Assembly (NCBI RefSeq): GCF_009789235.1
Contig: NZ_WSTB01000015.1
Span: forward strand, 1-64,000
Length of the DNA: 64,000 nucleotides
From: Flavobacterium hydrocarbonoxydans
GTDB taxonomy: Bacteria > Bacteroidota > Bacteroidia > Flavobacteriales > Flavobacteriaceae
Direction: 5' to 3'
The position numbers were made by a program, and so were the translations under genes. Under the pieces are notes generated by a model, which saw nothing but the letters and a program-made list of their open reading frames with translations, was not told the origin of the DNA and searched no databases. Positions 44,601 to 56,461 of this stretch are shown here, piece after piece. The first letter of the stretch is position 1. Every line of letters starts with the position of its first letter.

Positions 44601-45035
44601 ATCCCAGGAAGTCCCGTTGATAGCAATATCTAAAATAACAGCCATTCCACGGCTGTGTGCTCCATCAACTAAAGTACGAAGGTCAGACAACGAGCCATAT
44701 TCAGAAGCTACGGCTTTAAAATCTTTAATACAATAAGGCGAAGGCGAGCTTCTCGAATCAGTACCATGAGGGTAAATGGGCATTAAATAAATAACATTGG
44801 TCCCAAGTGCTTTAATATTATCTAATCGGGCGGTTACTCCGGCTAAATCTCCGTTAGCACTAAACGGACGAATATGTACCTGATACATGTTTATATCTCT
44901 GGTATCGGGAACTCCTGCGAAGGGGGTGCCGTACTGAGGTGGATCTTGTGCATAAACGGAACTTGCAAATAACATCAGAAAACAAATTAATGCTTTGCTG
45001 ATCTCCAATAATCTTGTGATTTTTTTAATTTTCAT
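41664..45035 (-). CDS. Secreted multidomain alpha-amylase with T9SS sorting domain
   Basis: The 1123-aa product has a signal peptide (1-30), a GH13 catalytic domain (about 40-460) with the expected triad: Asp205 in YRCDYA, Glu235 in MLAEG, Asp297 in GNHD. Four Big_2-type Ig domains follow (VxGVSVNPATATVGLGSTQQ type), interrupted by a CBM26-like starch-binding module (YFYKPSTWGTGIKIYYWSAL). A lectin-like region comes next, and a C-terminal type IX secretion domain (IYPNPASENFFNVTLPEL...KLIVK). It is the last gene of the starch locus and is likely secreted to the medium or cell surface. Confidence 0.93.
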   Translation of the reverse strand: MKIKKITRLLEISKALICFLMLFASSVYAQDPPQYGTPFAGVPDTRDINMYQVHIRPFSANGDLAGVTARLDNIKALGTNVIYLMPIYPHGTDSRSSPSPYCIKDFKAVASEYGSLSDLRTLVDGAHSRGMAVILDIAINGTSWDNPWTIQHPEYYLRSGTTIQQLGNFSDIAALDLNSSATRNAIKDAMRYWILAANIDGYRCDYANNPPLDFWSEVIGNIRGINTHKLLMLAEGDRQANFTAGFDMNFGDRWFWNALKDVAAGGPVSQRFQTINDYEYVNATGSNQAVRYTGNHDTYTNENGVQRPFVIFNNHNGIVANFLVSAYMKGVPFLMSGQEIDYEPKTDWPWNNFKFNWSQNPTAAADFAKILNFRTSSAAIRRGDLTMYANDDISIFTKTLGAEKVVVMSNLRNASKSYVIPAALAGTYVNPYNGNASVTLTAGATRSFAAYEYLVLTNANVPVVAVTGVSVNPATATVGLGSTQQLNATIAPANATNQNLTWTSGNTAVATVNAYGLVTAVSAGTTTITVKTVDGNKTATSAITVAAIPVASVSVSPATASLYAGNTQQLSATVAPANATNKTVSWSSSNNAIATVNSSGLVTAVSAGTATITATTQDGNKIASATITVNANTNFTVYFYKPSTWGTGIKIYYWSALPAGVLANASWPGVNMTDTGNGWYSYTFTNVTSTNVIFNDGTNQTADLSRNKTGWYMNNTWYDSNPGTVVAVTGVTLAPTTATLLVGATQQLTPTVAPATATNKAVAYSSSNTGVATVNAAGLITAVTAGSATITVTTQDGAKTATCVVTVNAVNVAVTSVSLSPTSASLSVGGTQQLTPTILPANATNKAVTYSSSNTAVATVNASGVVTAVANGTATITVTTVSGSKTATCAITVSTATGTYYTIKNRWTNAYLSDNGANVGYGATASNNNYKWQKIAIDATYFVLKNVATGELMNIESQTGNVQSNVTDTTFWSAQWSADYIDGTWIRIRNRWQTGNIVHVENQTGSAQYGNSQDGWYSAQWQLETTTMSKTAVSVKEEIIKEDTSALVGIYPNPASENFFNVTLPELKGEAPATITVTDMNGRKVVAERLSASGTVNHHLAAGLYLVHIQADDVNVTKKLIVK

Positions 45036-45288
45036 AATTTTGGTTTTTGCATGCTTGTCAGCATCTTTAACTAAAATTCATTCTCACTTGCATTGTTTTT
45101 TAAATTTGACAAACATTGGTTGGTTAATAGTCTTCAAGTAGTAAATTTTTAATTTTTGCCCAAAAATTAGACAATCGTTTTCCCTGCCACGAATGCACGA
45201 ATTTTTTTTCCAGTTTATTTTTATGGAGAAAAACTTAATTCGTGAATTCGTGGCAAAAAAACTTTTTAATAAATGCGATTCTGTAATC
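45036..45288. repeat. Intergenic region with family 2 palindrome
   Basis: GCCACGAATGCACGAATT at 45186-45203 and AATTCGTGAATTCGTGGC at 45237-45254 form a hairpin with one mismatch. The rest shows no gene. Confidence 0.75.
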
Positions 45289-47490
<2,202 letters not shown>

Positions 47491-47518
47491 CTAATTTATT
47501 TTTAAAGTTGCTTCTCTT

Positions 47519-48895
47519 TTATTTTGTTAATATAAGATATTCATATCCTGACAAAGATACCTCAGCACCCAAATTTATTGTTGCTCCTGAAAGAGCGTCT
47601 TTCCAGGTTCCTTTTAAACTTGGAGCTACAAGATATTTTACGGATCCGCTTGTCAAATTAGACAAAACCAAAACCTTTTCAGCGTCTTTTTCCATAGTAA
47701 AAGCACTTACGGCATCGTTACTATATCCTTTGAAAGTTCCTTTTTTGACCGCATTACTGGTGTTTCTGAAAGCAATAATTTTTTTGTACTCAGCAAGTAA
47801 GTCAGCGTCAGCAGTGGACCAGTCAATTGGCGTGCGGGAGAAATAATCGATTTTTTGATCGTATCCAATTTCCTGAGCGTTATAAATCATCGGAACCGAT
47901 TTCATATAAGCCGCTACTACAAAGGTTGCCACAGATCCTTTTTTACCTCCAAAAAGTTGGATAGGTGTTCCTTCAACCCAATTTACATCGTGGTTGCTGG
48001 TGTATCTTACAATTCTGTTTTCTTCGTTATAATTGCTGGCATATTCTGTAGCATTAGAATCCTGAATGGTGGTTGCAGGTTTTCCTTCTTTGAATACTTT
48101 TTCTAAAGTGCTGAAAAAATTAAATCCAAAAGTATAATCGAAACCAGCCGTAAAATGATTGACTTTTGTTCCCTCAGCCAGCATTAGCATATTTTGTTTT
48201 TTAATTCCTCTGATTTTTGTAATCGCTTCGGACCAAAAATTTTGCGGAACAAAATCTGCATAATCGCATCGGAACCCATCAATATTGGCAGTATAAACCC
48301 AATATTCCATGGCGTCGATCATAGCCGCTTTCATTTCACTATTATTAAAATCCAATTGCGCCACATCATTATAATTGGTTCCCGGAGGAATAATAATATT
48401 TCCGCTTGCATCTTTCTGGTACCAGTCAGGATGCTGCGTAATCCAGGCATTATCCCAGGCGGTATGATTAGCAACCCAGTCCAGAATTACAGCCATATCT
48501 TTTTTATGTGCTTCTTCGACTAATGTGCGAAGATCTTCCAGAGTTCCAAAATCAGGATTCACCGCTTTGTAATCTTTAACTGCGTAAGGCGAACCTAATT
48601 CCCCTGTAGCTCTTTCTTCTCCCACAGGAAAAACAGGCATTAAGTAAATTACATTTACACCTAAATCCTTAATTTGAGTCAGTCTTTCCTGAACTCCTTT
48701 TAAGGTTCCGGCCTGACTAAAAGCGCGAATATTTACCTGATAAATTACAGCATCTGCTTTGCTTGGCATTTTTTCGAAAACCGACCCATATTGAGTATAT
48801 GGAGAAATCGGAGCTGAATCGTCATCAGATGAACTACAGGAAACAAACGCTAACGCAAGCAGTAGTCCCAAAACGATTTTTATATTAAATTTCAT
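47519..48895 (-). CDS. GH13 alpha-amylase lipoprotein
   Basis: The 458-aa product has a lipoprotein signal ending AFVSC (Cys20) followed by SSSDDD, a pattern compatible with surface exposure. The GH13 triad is visible: Asp211 in FRCDYAD, Glu241 in MLAEG, Asp303 in SNHD. It is the counterpart of the SusG-like cell-surface amylase, which cuts starch for SusC/SusD uptake. Confidence 0.92.
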   Translation of the reverse strand: MKFNIKIVLGLLLALAFVSCSSSDDDSAPISPYTQYGSVFEKMPSKADAVIYQVNIRAFSQAGTLKGVQERLTQIKDLGVNVIYLMPVFPVGEERATGELGSPYAVKDYKAVNPDFGTLEDLRTLVEEAHKKDMAVILDWVANHTAWDNAWITQHPDWYQKDASGNIIIPPGTNYNDVAQLDFNNSEMKAAMIDAMEYWVYTANIDGFRCDYADFVPQNFWSEAITKIRGIKKQNMLMLAEGTKVNHFTAGFDYTFGFNFFSTLEKVFKEGKPATTIQDSNATEYASNYNEENRIVRYTSNHDVNWVEGTPIQLFGGKKGSVATFVVAAYMKSVPMIYNAQEIGYDQKIDYFSRTPIDWSTADADLLAEYKKIIAFRNTSNAVKKGTFKGYSNDAVSAFTMEKDAEKVLVLSNLTSGSVKYLVAPSLKGTWKDALSGATINLGAEVSLSGYEYLILTK

Positions 48896-49031
48896 AATTT
48901 TTTGAATTTTAGTTTTTAATAAGTTCCGGGTTTATTCCAGAACTTCTACTGTTTTCAGGTCATTAAGAATAGCCTGCCTTTCACGAATGAAAGACAAGCA
49001 TTCTGTAACCAAACTAACTTAGAATTTTTTA

Positions 49032-50111
49032 TTATTTTTTTGTAATGGTGTACGTCGCTGTTGGAGGATATCCAAGGTTAGCAGGATCGACATCATTTAT
49101 TGACAGGGTAATTTCGTAAGTACCGGCTTCACCAACATAGTGCGCACCCGGATCATCAAGATGTACCATTCCGTCTGTTGTGTTTTTTGGTCCGTAATTG
49201 ATCGTCCAGTTGTTATTTAGTCTGAATTTTACGTTTCCGGCAACCAGCGTCGTGGTAATTTTCCAGATTTTAAGCTGATGATCGTATGACATTGGTGTAC
49301 TGTTGTCCCAGCTTCCAGCGGTTCCGTCTCCTACAATTCCCCACGAATAAGGAGTTGCTGACCATTTTAAGGTGTTTAGATTGGCTTTTACCTGATACGT
49401 TCCTGCGCCTGGCATTACCAAATCAGTATCGCTCATGTTTTTAAGGTTTCCAGCTCCGTCATCTCCATAAAATTGTGCCCAGTTTCTTGCTGTGTTTAAT
49501 TTAAAGCCTAAACCAGCTCCTTCCGGAATTTCAACATAACCCTGATAAACACCGGTTTGTATGGCACTTAAAGCAGCAGCTGTTTCTACAGCCCATCCCT
49601 GATAACTTCCCGGCATATAAATTTCGCCAAAAACAACCTTTTTTTCATAAGGCGTAACCGTTAAGGTAATCTCATTCGAATACACTTTATGGTCTAAACT
49701 GGCTTCTACACGAACAACTAATTTTCCTGGAATATCAATAGCAAGTCCTAAATCTGTAGCTATTTTGTTTAAATCTCTTCCTATTAGAGCTTTGCTTAAA
49801 ACATCTTCGCCCACTTCAACCCTTTTGGCTTTTTGCCAGGCAGTTGGACCTGTAATACCTGAGATTACATCAATTTGTAAAGCATACGTAACTGCTGTAC
49901 CAACAGGAAATTGGACTGACGGCCATGAAAACAGCACAACAGATTCATCTGAATTATCTTCTGTAAGTACCAATGTGGTTGCAGAAGCCTCAATGTCTGC
50001 CGGAAAAGTAACTTTTTTCAAAGTCGTTGTTTGGGCGGATTCATTTTCACAGGAGGCACCCAAAAAAAGCAAGCTGCCTAATATGAATAATTTATTTATA
50101 TATTTTTTCAT
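49032..50111 (-). CDS. SusE/SusF-like starch-binding lipoprotein
   Basis: The 359-aa product has a lipoprotein signal ending FLGASC, an N-terminal SusE-type domain (PADIEASATTLVLTEDNSDE) and two C-terminal starch-binding modules (FGEIYMPGSYQGWAVETAAA; WGIVGDGTAGSWDNSTPMSY). It follows SusD after 12 nt. It probably binds maltooligosaccharides at the surface. Confidence 0.9.
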   Translation of the reverse strand: MKKYINKLFILGSLLFLGASCENESAQTTTLKKVTFPADIEASATTLVLTEDNSDESVVLFSWPSVQFPVGTAVTYALQIDVISGITGPTAWQKAKRVEVGEDVLSKALIGRDLNKIATDLGLAIDIPGKLVVRVEASLDHKVYSNEITLTVTPYEKKVVFGEIYMPGSYQGWAVETAAALSAIQTGVYQGYVEIPEGAGLGFKLNTARNWAQFYGDDGAGNLKNMSDTDLVMPGAGTYQVKANLNTLKWSATPYSWGIVGDGTAGSWDNSTPMSYDHQLKIWKITTTLVAGNVKFRLNNNWTINYGPKNTTDGMVHLDDPGAHYVGEAGTYEITLSINDVDPANLGYPPTATYTITKK

Positions 50112-50123
50112 GATAGTTTGTTT

Positions 50124-51638
50124 TTATTGCGGGTAGCCCGGATTTTGTTTCAGCGCTTTATTTGCATTTAAAGCAGATGTTGGAATAGGGAATAACTTTC
50201 GGAAATCAGGCGATACACCTCTGAATTCGTTTGCTAATAAAAATTTATTAAAACGAATCATATCCTGTCTTCTGTGGCCTTCCCAGTTTAACTCAAAACC
50301 TCTTTCGTTATAAACATCATCCAGTGTTGGGTTTGCATCCAGTGCATTTAATCCAGCACGTTGTCTGATTTGATCTACAAAAGGTTTTGCTGCTCCAGGA
50401 TTTCCTAAACGAACATTACACTCCGCTATCATCAAAAGCACATCAGCGTATCTGTAAATCGGAAAATCATTAGAAGCTCCTCCTCCGGTACTTACTCCAG
50501 CAGGATAAAATTTTACATTACGAACACCTGCCTGCGGATCTGCTCCCGGAAGATCTATAGACTGAACAGTTAATGAATAATTAACTCCTCCAGGCTGTTC
50601 GCCTACTAAAAACTGCTTTTTACGAATATCGTTATCTGCATATTTCAGGTAATATTGTGTTGGGACAATAGTACCATTCCAGCCACTAAATCCAAATACA
50701 GCTTGTGCATGAGGACCATAAAGGCTTCTAACGCCGTAAACATTACGCGACAAAACATCAACAGTAGCATAAATGGATAAAATAGTTTCATCCTGAGGTG
50801 AAACATCCCCAAACAATTCATAATATTTATTTCCTAAAGGATTAGATGCGTCAGCAGCACCTGAGTGAAGTGTAAATCCGCCTTCGCTTACTTTATTACA
50901 AGCCGCAAGACATTCATTCCATTTTGCTTCGCCAGTATAAACCTCAGCATTCAGATATACTTTTGCCAATACGGTATAAGCTGCCCATTTGTTGAATCTT
51001 CCGTAATAGTCTGCTCCTTTGGTACCCGAAAGTAATTCTACATTGTCTTTTAGTTCCTTTACAATAAAATTATAAATTTCTTTACGGCTCACTTGTGGAA
51101 TTTTATCTCCATCAATTTTGTTTTCTGTAAAAAAAGGAACATCTCCAAAATCATCAATCAATAAATAATAGAAAAAAGCACGCAATGTTTTCGCTTCGGC
51201 AATTTTTGAAGCATCTGCATTTGATTTTTCTAATAATTCTATTGCTAAATTGGCTTTGAAAATACATCTGTACAGCCAGTTCCAGGTATTGTCGATGATA
51301 CCTTCAGTTGGCAACCAGCCATGTTTATGGAAACGTGCAAAATCCTGTTGCCAGTTACCATCATTTCTATGCGGAATAACCTGTTCATCAGATGCCATGC
51401 AATTCATGTCATACCAGCCATTATCTGCTCCAGCATAGCCTACACCATTATATCCGTCTCTATTAAATTCTCCCGGAATTTGGGCGTAAATGCTTGCAAG
51501 TAAACTATTGGTTCCTTCGGGAGTTGCGTAAAACTCATCTGCAGGATATTGGTCATATACCGTTTCACTAACATCGGTACAACTAAACAAGGCAAGGAAA
51601 CATAAGCTTCCAGCCCACAATATATTTTTAATTTTCAT
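50124..51638 (-). CDS. susD: SusD-like starch-binding lipoprotein
   Basis: The 504-aa product has a lipoprotein signal ending LALFSC and the RagB/SusD fold: helical TPR-like part with TLRAFFYYLLIDDFGDVPFF, and the C-terminal VYNERGFELNWEGHRRQDMI. It caps the SusC channel. The gene starts 8 nt after SusC. Confidence 0.94.
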   Translation of the reverse strand: MKIKNILWAGSLCFLALFSCTDVSETVYDQYPADEFYATPEGTNSLLASIYAQIPGEFNRDGYNGVGYAGADNGWYDMNCMASDEQVIPHRNDGNWQQDFARFHKHGWLPTEGIIDNTWNWLYRCIFKANLAIELLEKSNADASKIAEAKTLRAFFYYLLIDDFGDVPFFTENKIDGDKIPQVSRKEIYNFIVKELKDNVELLSGTKGADYYGRFNKWAAYTVLAKVYLNAEVYTGEAKWNECLAACNKVSEGGFTLHSGAADASNPLGNKYYELFGDVSPQDETILSIYATVDVLSRNVYGVRSLYGPHAQAVFGFSGWNGTIVPTQYYLKYADNDIRKKQFLVGEQPGGVNYSLTVQSIDLPGADPQAGVRNVKFYPAGVSTGGGASNDFPIYRYADVLLMIAECNVRLGNPGAAKPFVDQIRQRAGLNALDANPTLDDVYNERGFELNWEGHRRQDMIRFNKFLLANEFRGVSPDFRKLFPIPTSALNANKALKQNPGYPQ

Positions 51639-51646
51639 TTCTTTTA

Positions 51647-54600
51647 CTATTTAAATTTTACACTTAAACCAAATGCAATACTTCTGGTACGAGGATAAAT
51701 CCCTCTGTCTCCACCAAAGTTGTCTGCAGGATTCCCACTTCCACTTATATTTAATTCCGGATCCATACCTGTATAATCAGTAAAGAGTAATAAATTATTT
51801 CCTGTAAGAGAAAGTCGAACCGAATCAACATATTTATCTGTAAAACGGAAACTATAACCCGCTGTAATATTATCTAATCGAATAAAAGAACCATCTTCTA
51901 ACCATAAATCTGAGCTGTAGGTAGAAGTAACAATTCCTTTGTCAACAGCGCTTTCTAAAACATTCGATTTACCAACATTCTCCAGCATGCTTAACCTTTG
52001 ATTAAGTGCATTGTAAATTTTATTTCCTCCTGAACCTCTCCATAACATCGAAACATCAAAATCTTTATATCGATAAGATGGGTTGAAAGCAAAAGTATAA
52101 GTTGGTAAAGCGGAACCTGCGTAATAACGATCCGGGCTATCGGCATTTTGATTGATAACACCTCCGCTTCCGTCACGATCCAATACTGTTTCTGCATTAT
52201 TACCATCTACCCCCGTAGATTCCAGAATATAAAAGGCTCCCACTGGCTTTCCTTTTACCAAATAAGAATTTGCAGTTCCCCAACCTACGTAAGCCGTCGT
52301 TAGATCCTGACCATTATAATTTCCGTTTAGGTTAAGTACTTCATTTTTCATAAATGAAACGTTACCTCCTACTGTAAGGGTGCTGTTGTCTGTTTTGATG
52401 ACATCATACGCCAATGAAGCCTCCAATCCTTTATTTGAAATACTTCCTACATTCGCTTTTATGTAATTGTAGTCGTTTCCTTGCTGAGTTAAGGTATAAT
52501 CCAGTAATAAATCATCGGTTGTGGCATCGTAAACATCAACCGTTCCTCTTAATCGATTGTCTAAAAGGGCAAAGTCAAGACCTATATTGGTTTGTTTTTT
52601 CGTTTCCCACTTCAAGTCAGGATTTGCATTTTGTTTTGCACCATAATTTGTGATTTGTGATCCTCCAAAATAAGTTAATCCACGGTTACCGATTAAGGCG
52701 ATAGAGTTTTGAGGCATAAGCCCCTGTTGGTTTCCTGTTACACCATATCCTGCACGCAATTTCAATTCAGTGAACAAACTTTGATTCTCCATAAAAGACT
52801 CCTTGTTGATTTGCCAGGCTACAGATGCAGATGGAAAATCTCCCCATTTATTGTTTACCCCAAATACAGATGCACCATCACGTCTGAAACTCCCTGTAAA
52901 CAAATAACGATTAAGCAAAGAATAGTTTACACGTCCTAAAAAAGAGACCAATGTTCTGTCGTTTTTGTATGATGTCATATCACCAGGAGAAACTTTAGAA
53001 AGATCCCCTAACTGAAGCGCATTGTAAGTAGTCTTATCACTGATAAACCCTTTTACACGTGCATAATTTCCCTGATAGGTCTGATTTTGCCATTCGTATA
53101 GCGCCAATGCATTTATACTGTGAACACCAAAAGTTCTTTTATAGGTAAGACTGGCATTCATCAGTTTTTCGTTTTGCTTTTGGTCTGTAATGTCTGCATA
53201 TCCCTTTTGATCAATTGCATAGGCATTTGTCGATGCGGCAGGCAGATAATAACCAGACATTACATTTGTTTTTCTCCAGCTTCCAAACCAGCTTGCAACC
53301 AAACCTTTGGCTACATCCAGATCTGCTTTCAGACTTCCAAATAAATTATCTTCCTGTCTTTCATTGGTAACCGTTTGTGCCGCTGCATAAGGGTTTAAAT
53401 ATTGAAACACATTAGGATCTGTAAAATAACTTCCATCCGTATTATACACAGGATCTGTTGGTCGCATCAAATAGGCATTTGTAATCAAATTTGACATATA
53501 GGCCGCTGTCCCGATATCGCCAATAGAGTTATTGCCATTGATAATCCCGTTAGTCAAATTAAAAGTCAGTTTTAATTTATCATCAAGGGCTGTTTGTGTT
53601 GCCTGAACACGTCCAATGTATTTTTTATTATTTGTGTTTATAACAACTCCATCCTGTAAAATAGCTGTTATAGAAGCTCTGTAGTTAAATTTATCCGTTC
53701 CTCCACCAAAAGACAAAGTATGCGTTTGTGTGATTCCGGTTTGTGTCAAAAGACCATACCAATCCGTATCTGAACCATGATTGGATGAAGCTGGCACTCC
53801 TAATGTTTGAGCCGTTTTCCACCATTGATTCGCATCTAGCATATCCAGTTTTTTTGGAATGAAATCTAAAGATGTAGAACCAATATACTCCAAGGTAGTT
53901 CTTCCTGCTTTGTTCTTTTTTGTTGTTACAATGATTACACCTGGCGCTCCTCTTGAACCGTAAACCGCAGTAGCCGAAGCATCTTTCAAAATATCCATGC
54001 TTTCAATTTCGCTAGGCGGAACCTGATTTAGCAAATCCATATTTCCCTGGATTCCATCTACCACTACCAATGGATCGTTTCCTCCAATCAAAGAACCAAT
54101 TCCGCGAATACGAACACTTGGCCCTGATCCTGGTTCACTACCAATTTGTGTAATATTTACACCCGCCGCTTTTCCTGAAATCAACTGTAACGGATTTACA
54201 ATAGCCCCCTGATTCATCTCTTTTGCATTGATAGAAGAAACAGCTCCCGTAACATCTCTTTTAGCTGTAGAACCATATCCTACCACTACAATTTCCTGTA
54301 AATCTGTAGTATCCGGAAAAAGCTGAATATTGATGTTTTTCTGGTTAGCAACCACTCTTTTGGGTTTGTATCCAATAAAAGTTACTACAATTACTGAGTT
54401 GCTGCTTTCAACTGTAAGTTTATATTTCCCGTCAAAATCGGTCACCATACCGTTTTTTGATCCTTCTTCAAAAACGGAAGCTCCAGGTAAAGGCATACCA
54501 TTTTCATCGGTAATAATCCCGGATACCGTTATCTTCTCTGGTTGTATAGTTTCCGTTCTGAGTTCCGGCTTTTTTAGGATAATCTGCGTATCTCGCACCC

Positions 54601-54922
54601 TGAATTCAGTAGGAGTTCCTTTAAAAAGTTTATCCAAAACAATATCGATCGATTGATTTTTAACTGAAATCGAAATCACCCGGTCTAAGTCGATATCATT
54701 CAGTTTGTAAATAAATCTAAAATCTGTTTTTTGTTCTATGGTCTCAATAACCTTCTCGATTGTTGAATTGTTTAATTCTAAAGTTACTTTTGTTTTTTGG
54801 GCATAAGTATTCCCTCGAATATTAAACACGGCGACCAAAATAAGTAAGGCTGTTAGTTTCAATTTTAGGTCAATTTTGAATATTGGGAACAAAAATCCCA
54901 TATCCTTTGATTTTTTTTTCAT
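51647..54922 (-). CDS. susC: SusC-like TonB-linked receptor with STN domain
   Basis: The 1091-aa outer-membrane transporter has a signal peptide (to about residue 42), an STN domain (about 50-105: ELNNSTIEKVIETIEQKTDF), a CarboxypepD_reg-like domain (VSGIITDENGMPLPGASVFE), the TonB box region LQEIVVVGYG, plug (VRIRGIGSLIGGNDPLVVVD) and barrel ending AFGLSVKFK. The STN domain is used by receptors that signal to FecR-type anti-sigma factors, in line with the two genes upstream. Confidence 0.95.
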   Translation of the reverse strand: MKKKSKDMGFLFPIFKIDLKLKLTALLILVAVFNIRGNTYAQKTKVTLELNNSTIEKVIETIEQKTDFRFIYKLNDIDLDRVISISVKNQSIDIVLDKLFKGTPTEFRVRDTQIILKKPELRTETIQPEKITVSGIITDENGMPLPGASVFEEGSKNGMVTDFDGKYKLTVESSNSVIVVTFIGYKPKRVVANQKNINIQLFPDTTDLQEIVVVGYGSTAKRDVTGAVSSINAKEMNQGAIVNPLQLISGKAAGVNITQIGSEPGSGPSVRIRGIGSLIGGNDPLVVVDGIQGNMDLLNQVPPSEIESMDILKDASATAVYGSRGAPGVIIVTTKKNKAGRTTLEYIGSTSLDFIPKKLDMLDANQWWKTAQTLGVPASSNHGSDTDWYGLLTQTGITQTHTLSFGGGTDKFNYRASITAILQDGVVINTNNKKYIGRVQATQTALDDKLKLTFNLTNGIINGNNSIGDIGTAAYMSNLITNAYLMRPTDPVYNTDGSYFTDPNVFQYLNPYAAAQTVTNERQEDNLFGSLKADLDVAKGLVASWFGSWRKTNVMSGYYLPAASTNAYAIDQKGYADITDQKQNEKLMNASLTYKRTFGVHSINALALYEWQNQTYQGNYARVKGFISDKTTYNALQLGDLSKVSPGDMTSYKNDRTLVSFLGRVNYSLLNRYLFTGSFRRDGASVFGVNNKWGDFPSASVAWQINKESFMENQSLFTELKLRAGYGVTGNQQGLMPQNSIALIGNRGLTYFGGSQITNYGAKQNANPDLKWETKKQTNIGLDFALLDNRLRGTVDVYDATTDDLLLDYTLTQQGNDYNYIKANVGSISNKGLEASLAYDVIKTDNSTLTVGGNVSFMKNEVLNLNGNYNGQDLTTAYVGWGTANSYLVKGKPVGAFYILESTGVDGNNAETVLDRDGSGGVINQNADSPDRYYAGSALPTYTFAFNPSYRYKDFDVSMLWRGSGGNKIYNALNQRLSMLENVGKSNVLESAVDKGIVTSTYSSDLWLEDGSFIRLDNITAGYSFRFTDKYVDSVRLSLTGNNLLLFTDYTGMDPELNISGSGNPADNFGGDRGIYPRTRSIAFGLSVKFK

Positions 54923-54971
54923 AATTTTGTTAATTGATTGTAGTTAATTCGTTATATTCAATCACTTAGTT

Positions 54972-55008
54972 AATCGGAAATTGTTCGCAGCTCTTTCCGA
55001 TTTTTTTT
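54972..55008 (+). terminator. Plus-strand hairpin with T-run in the SusC leader
   Basis: AATCGGAAA (54972-54980) pairs with TTTCCGATT (54994-55002) and is followed on the plus strand by six T. All genes here are on the minus strand, so the terminator has no evident gene. Confidence 0.55.
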
Positions 55009-55054
55009 ATTCTAGTATTTTTACTTCTTCATCTTTTTTCATTGGTTTTAGTGG

Positions 55055-56233
55055 TTATTTAATTAGTATCTGATTGTTTTTTATGGTGTAATTAATTCCG
55101 TGAATATCATCAAAGTAACTCATCACTTTTTCTATAGATTCATCACTAAAGCTGGCATTAAATTTCTCGTTAGCTAGTTTTTCGTTTTGGTTTACAATGG
55201 TTACGTTATAACGTCTTTCGAGTTTTGTAATAATATTTTTGAAGGTCATGTTTCTAAAAGTCAGCCCTCCGTTTATCCACGAAGTGTAGATGTCTGTCAA
55301 AACTGGTTTCGTCGAAATTTGAGCATTTCCTCTATTAAAACTTCCTTTAAAACCTGGCTTTAAAATCGTGTTTTTAGCTGCATCAAATTCCTCACTGGTA
55401 TGATACATTCCTACTGAACCTTCAACCAGAACTACATCTGTCATCGCATCTTCAGGGTAATTCGAAACATTAAAATGGGTTCCTAAAACACGTACATTCA
55501 GCTTATCCGCATTTACGATAAAAGGGTGTTTTTTATCTTTGGCAACATCAAAAAAAGCTTCACCATCCAGAAATACTTGTCGGTTTTCACCTGCAATAAA
55601 CTTCACCGGATATTTTAAAGTCGTTCCGGAGTTTAAGTGTACCAAAGTCCCGTCTGACAATTGCAACTGGAATTTTTTCCCGTATGGAATTTTAATCGTG
55701 TTATAAGAAACTTTCTCTACATCTGAACCTGTTTCATAAACCAGTTTGTTTCCGTTTTGATTCCCCACAACATTTCCTTTAGAATCTCTTACCTCAACAG
55801 AATTATCTTCAGAAATAATCTGAACATTACCATTTTCTAACTGCAGGACGATATCTGTACTCTTAAAATCGAATTTTGGTTCCGCAGTTTTATTCTGAAG
55901 ATTTTGTTTGTAGAAAAATCCAACTCCCAACAAAATTATTACCGATGCAGCAATCGAAATGTGTTTTCTGAAATTTGATTTTTTCGGAGCAATAGCAATC
56001 GTAGTTTCATTTTCTTTTGATGAAGCCAGAATGTTCATGAAAATATCATCTGCGGTTTGCTGATTCATTTTCGGCATTTCGCCTAAAAGAGTTTGAACCT
56101 CTTCTACGGAAGGAAAATCATCCGTAAGTTTATTTTTTTTATAATAAGCGATTACCTCGTTCGTTTCTTCGGGCGTGCATTGGTTTAAAATAAACTTTTG
56201 AAGTAACTGTTTTATTTCTGAATTTGAATTCAT
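55055..56233 (-). CDS. FecR-family anti-sigma factor
   Basis: The 392-aa product has a cytoplasmic N-terminal helical part, a transmembrane segment (92-107), a FecR domain (about 178-275: TIKIPYGKKFQLQLSDGTLV, LDGEAFFDVAKDKKHPFIVN) and a C-terminal DUF4974 (about 318-388). It holds the adjacent ECF sigma factor until SusC senses substrate. It lies between the sigma gene and susC. Confidence 0.94.
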   Translation of the reverse strand: MNSNSEIKQLLQKFILNQCTPEETNEVIAYYKKNKLTDDFPSVEEVQTLLGEMPKMNQQTADDIFMNILASSKENETTIAIAPKKSNFRKHISIAASVIILLGVGFFYKQNLQNKTAEPKFDFKSTDIVLQLENGNVQIISEDNSVEVRDSKGNVVGNQNGNKLVYETGSDVEKVSYNTIKIPYGKKFQLQLSDGTLVHLNSGTTLKYPVKFIAGENRQVFLDGEAFFDVAKDKKHPFIVNADKLNVRVLGTHFNVSNYPEDAMTDVVLVEGSVGMYHTSEEFDAAKNTILKPGFKGSFNRGNAQISTKPVLTDIYTSWINGGLTFRNMTFKNIITKLERRYNVTIVNQNEKLANEKFNASFSDESIEKVMSYFDDIHGINYTIKNNQILIK

Positions 56234-56412
56234 TACGAATTGATTTTTAGGACTAGTTCTGATATAATACAGCTGAAAGGAATTTGAGTACTACTCAAAC
56301 GTTATAAATTTTTTAATTTTAACATTTAAAATGAATAAAATATTCGCTAAAAACTTTGTGAAGCATTGATTTTAAAGACTTTATTGACTTGAAAATATTT
56401 TCAGAAAAAAGC

Positions 56413-56442
56413 AAAAAAAATCACCCACAAGGAGTGATTTTA
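56413..56442 (-). terminator. Intrinsic terminator after the sigma gene
   Basis: AAATCAC pairs with GTGATTT across a short loop and a T-run follows on the minus strand. FecR may therefore need its own promoter or read-through. Confidence 0.7.
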
Positions 56443-56461
56443 ATGGTTAGCTAGTTTTTAT

